Of a stretch of DNA of 15,779 nucleotides, positions 13,988-15,779 are shown piece after piece (within the stretch, counting starts at the first letter, position 1; every line of letters begins with the position of its first letter). The translations under genes and the position numbers were made by a program. Under the pieces are notes generated by a model. The model was not told the origin of the DNA. It did no database searches and was given only the letters and a program-made list of their open reading frames with translations. Origin of the DNA: Pseudomonadota bacterium (lineage in GTDB: Bacteria; Pseudomonadota; Gammaproteobacteria; PS1; Pseudothioglobaceae); NCBI GenBank assembly GCA_022600395.1, contig JAHZKM010000082.1, positions 1-15,779 of the forward strand. The letters are read 5' to 3'.

Positions 13988-15085
13988 ATGGCAATCTACT
14001 CGTTAAAAGAGGCAAAACAACCGCCAAAATCGCAAACTAAGGCCATTCTATGGCTGAAAGATAACTTGTTTTCATCCACGCTGAATGTTTTGCTTACTTT
14101 TGTTGCGATATATATCCTTTATTTGCTTCTGCCACCGATTTTAAATTGGACAATTTTTGATGCTAATTTTGATTTGACTGCAGATAATCAATCTTGTGGT
14201 CGAGAAGGCGCATGCTGGTCATTTGTTAATGCTAATCTTAAAATGTTTATTTATGGATTCTATCCACAAGAAGAATTATGGCGTGTTAACACCATGTTTG
14301 GCCTTATTGCAGCGTTAATTGTACTCGGGTCAATCATTAAAAATTCACAATACAAGGCGCATTATATTATCGGATCTTTTCTAATATATCCTGTTGTTGC
14401 CTTCTTTTTACTATATGGTGGATTAGGCTTAGAGATTGTTGAAACTGACAAGTGGGGCGGTCTCACACTGACTGTTGTGGTTGCTGCCGTTGGAATTGTT
14501 GCTTCTTTCCCGCTGGGAATCTTATTTGCATTAGGGCGGCAATCTGAAATGCGCGTTGTGAAATTTATCTCGGTGGTATATATCGAGTTTATACGCGGCG
14601 TGCCACTTATTACCATTTTGTTTATGGCTTCTGTTGTACTGCCTTTGTTTTTCTCTGCAGGGATGGATATTGATAAACTTCTTAGAGCTTTGATTGGGAT
14701 AACTTTATTCCAAACAGCCTACATAGCAGAAGTGATTCGTGGCGGCTTACAAGCTATTCCTAGAGGACAATACGAGGCTGCCGATGCTGCAGGTCTTAGC
14801 TTTTTACAAAAAACAATGCTAGTTATTTTGCCACAAGCGCTAAAAATTTCTATTCCAAATATTGTTGGCTCATTTATTTCCTTATTTAAAGATACAACCT
14901 TGCTATTAATTATTGGCCTGTTCGATATGCTAGCAATTGTGGGTGCGGCGACCAGTAATTCTAATTGGCTAGGAAGAGATACTGAAGGCTATGTATTTGT
15001 TGCTATGGTTATTTGGGTGATTTTGTATTCAATGAGTCGTTATTCAAAAAGATTAGAGGTGCGTTTTAGCACTGAACACAAGTAG
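13988..15085 (+). CDS. aapM: General L-amino-acid ABC transporter permease AapM
   Basis: Second permease subunit of the transporter, 365 residues, AapM/BztC/YhdY group. It forms the membrane channel with AapQ. There are hydrophobic segments near 33-53, 103-119, 127-146, 159-185 and 205-225, and more to the C-terminus. The EAA loop reads EVIRGGLQAIPRGQYEAADA then AGLSFLQKTMLVILPQALKI, and is followed by FKDTTLLLIIGLFDML, typical of this subfamily. A cytoplasmic N-terminal tail (MAIYSLKEAKQPPKSQTKAI) precedes the first segment. It begins 5 bases after aapQ without a clear Shine-Dalgarno, so coupling to aapQ translation is likely. Full length for the group. Confidence 0.93.
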   Translation: MAIYSLKEAKQPPKSQTKAILWLKDNLFSSTLNVLLTFVAIYILYLLLPPILNWTIFDANFDLTADNQSCGREGACWSFVNANLKMFIYGFYPQEELWRVNTMFGLIAALIVLGSIIKNSQYKAHYIIGSFLIYPVVAFFLLYGGLGLEIVETDKWGGLTLTVVVAAVGIVASFPLGILFALGRQSEMRVVKFISVVYIEFIRGVPLITILFMASVVLPLFFSAGMDIDKLLRALIGITLFQTAYIAEVIRGGLQAIPRGQYEAADAAGLSFLQKTMLVILPQALKISIPNIVGSFISLFKDTTLLLIIGLFDMLAIVGAATSNSNWLGRDTEGYVFVAMVIWVILYSMSRYSKRLEVRFSTEHK

Positions 15086-15094
15086 GTAAAAAAA

Positions 15095-15779
15095 ATGAGT
15101 GAATTAACAAATAAAGAAATAGGCGAAAAGGGCTGTTGCGATATTATTGAAATAAAGGGGCTGAATAAATGGTATGGAGACTTCCATGCGCTTAAAGAGG
15201 TTAATCTCAACGTTAAAGAGGGTGAGATTATTGTTATTTGCGGCCCTTCTGGTAGTGGCAAGTCAACCTTAATTCGTTGTGTTAATTACCTAGAAAAGTT
15301 TCAAGAAGGTTCAATTTTGGTTGACGGAACTGAATTAACGGACGATGTTAAAAAAATTAGACAAGTGCGTTCAGAAGTTGCCATGGTATTTCAGCACTTT
15401 AACTTGTTTCCACATTTAAGTATTATTGACAACTTAACACTTGCGCCGATTTGGGTACACAACGAAACTAAGCAAAATGCAAAAGAAAAAGCCTTGAATT
15501 TGCTAGATAGAGTGGGCATTAAGGACCAAGCTGAAAAATACCCAAATCAGTTATCTGGCGGACAGCAACAACGTGTTGCTATCGCTAGAGCATTGTGTAC
15601 AGCGCCGAAAATTATGCTATTTGATGAGCCAACATCAGCACTCGATCCAGAGATGATTTCAGAGGTCTTAGATGTTATGATTGAACTGGCCAAAGAAGGT
15701 ATTACTATGCTGTGTGTCACTCATGAGATGGGGTTTGCTAAAAAAGTAGCAGATCGCGTCATTTTTATGGATGAAGGGC
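15095..15779 (+). CDS. aapP: General L-amino-acid ABC transporter ATPase AapP (3' end missing)
   Basis: ATP-binding subunit that powers the transporter; 228 codons are visible and the window cuts off the end. All ABC ATPase motifs present so far are intact: Walker [10 protein letters not shown] (50-58), Q-loop Q100, signature LSGGQQQR (153-160), Walker B IMLFDEP (173-179), D-loop SALD (181-184) and switch His210 (CVTHE). Related amino-acid ATPases have about 245-255 residues, so perhaps 20-30 residues are missing, with FMDEG being the start of the usual last strand. The ATG at 15095 lies 9 bases after the aapM stop, with AGG overlapping that stop codon as ribosome site. Confidence 0.94.
   Translation, partial: MSELTNKEIGEKGCCDIIEIKGLNKWYGDFHALKEVNLNVKEGEIIVICGPSGSGKSTLIRCVNYLEKFQEGSILVDGTELTDDVKKIRQVRSEVAMVFQHFNLFPHLSIIDNLTLAPIWVHNETKQNAKEKALNLLDRVGIKDQAEKYPNQLSGGQQQRVAIARALCTAPKIMLFDEPTSALDPEMISEVLDVMIELAKEGITMLCVTHEMGFAKKVADRVIFMDEG

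Overview
The window looks like a chromosomal segment of an AT-rich gammaproteobacterium. The protein families and gene neighbourhoods (BamD, Tol-Pal, a SpoT-type alarmone enzyme, IscX, an Aap-type amino-acid transporter) are gammaproteobacterial. The low GC and tight packing would suit the marine sulfur-oxidiser group around SUP05/Candidatus Thioglobus, but that assignment is inference, with no RNA gene or sulfur gene here to confirm it. There are no rRNA or tRNA genes, CRISPR arrays or insertion sequences.

Layout. (1) Bases 1-2489, minus strand: bamD, an MFS exporter of the YajR type and ssb run leftward as a probable operon that ends in a clear intrinsic terminator. (2) Bases 2490-2586: a short divergent promoter region. 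(3) Bases 2587-8843, plus strand: a bifunctional (p)ppGpp synthetase/hydrolase, then a tightly spaced cluster iscX-tolB-pal-cpoB-pabB. This cluster is a partial Tol-Pal locus (tolQRA absent) entered from an iron-sulfur gene and leading into folate synthesis. tolB is split by a one-base frame change between about 5620 and 5677. (4) Bases 8867-10744, minus strand: glutamine-dependent NAD+ synthetase with an extra ~92-residue N-terminal domain that looks like a phage-type helix-turn-helix DNA-binding protein. (5) Bases 10745-10984: a very AT-rich divergent control region with repeated TTTTACC boxes around the likely nadE promoter, two adjacent palindromes, and a good sigma70-type promoter facing right. 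(6) Bases 10985-11642, plus strand: a small Sel1-repeat protein and two very small predicted membrane proteins. (7) Bases 11734-15779, plus strand: an aapJQMP-type general L-amino-acid ABC transporter with a hairpin terminator between the binding-protein gene and the permease genes. The ATPase gene runs off the window end.

How the parts work together. The left half is mainly envelope upkeep (BamD, TolB, Pal, CpoB) plus stringent-response and DNA-maintenance genes. The right half is nitrogen and amino-acid uptake plus NAD+ synthesis. The most unusual object is the in-frame fusion of a putative DNA-binding domain to NAD+ synthetase. Repeated sequence boxes flank the -10 box of its own likely promoter, so it is a candidate enzyme-regulator that could sense NAD+ synthesis and control itself, and perhaps the divergent Sel1/small-protein genes.
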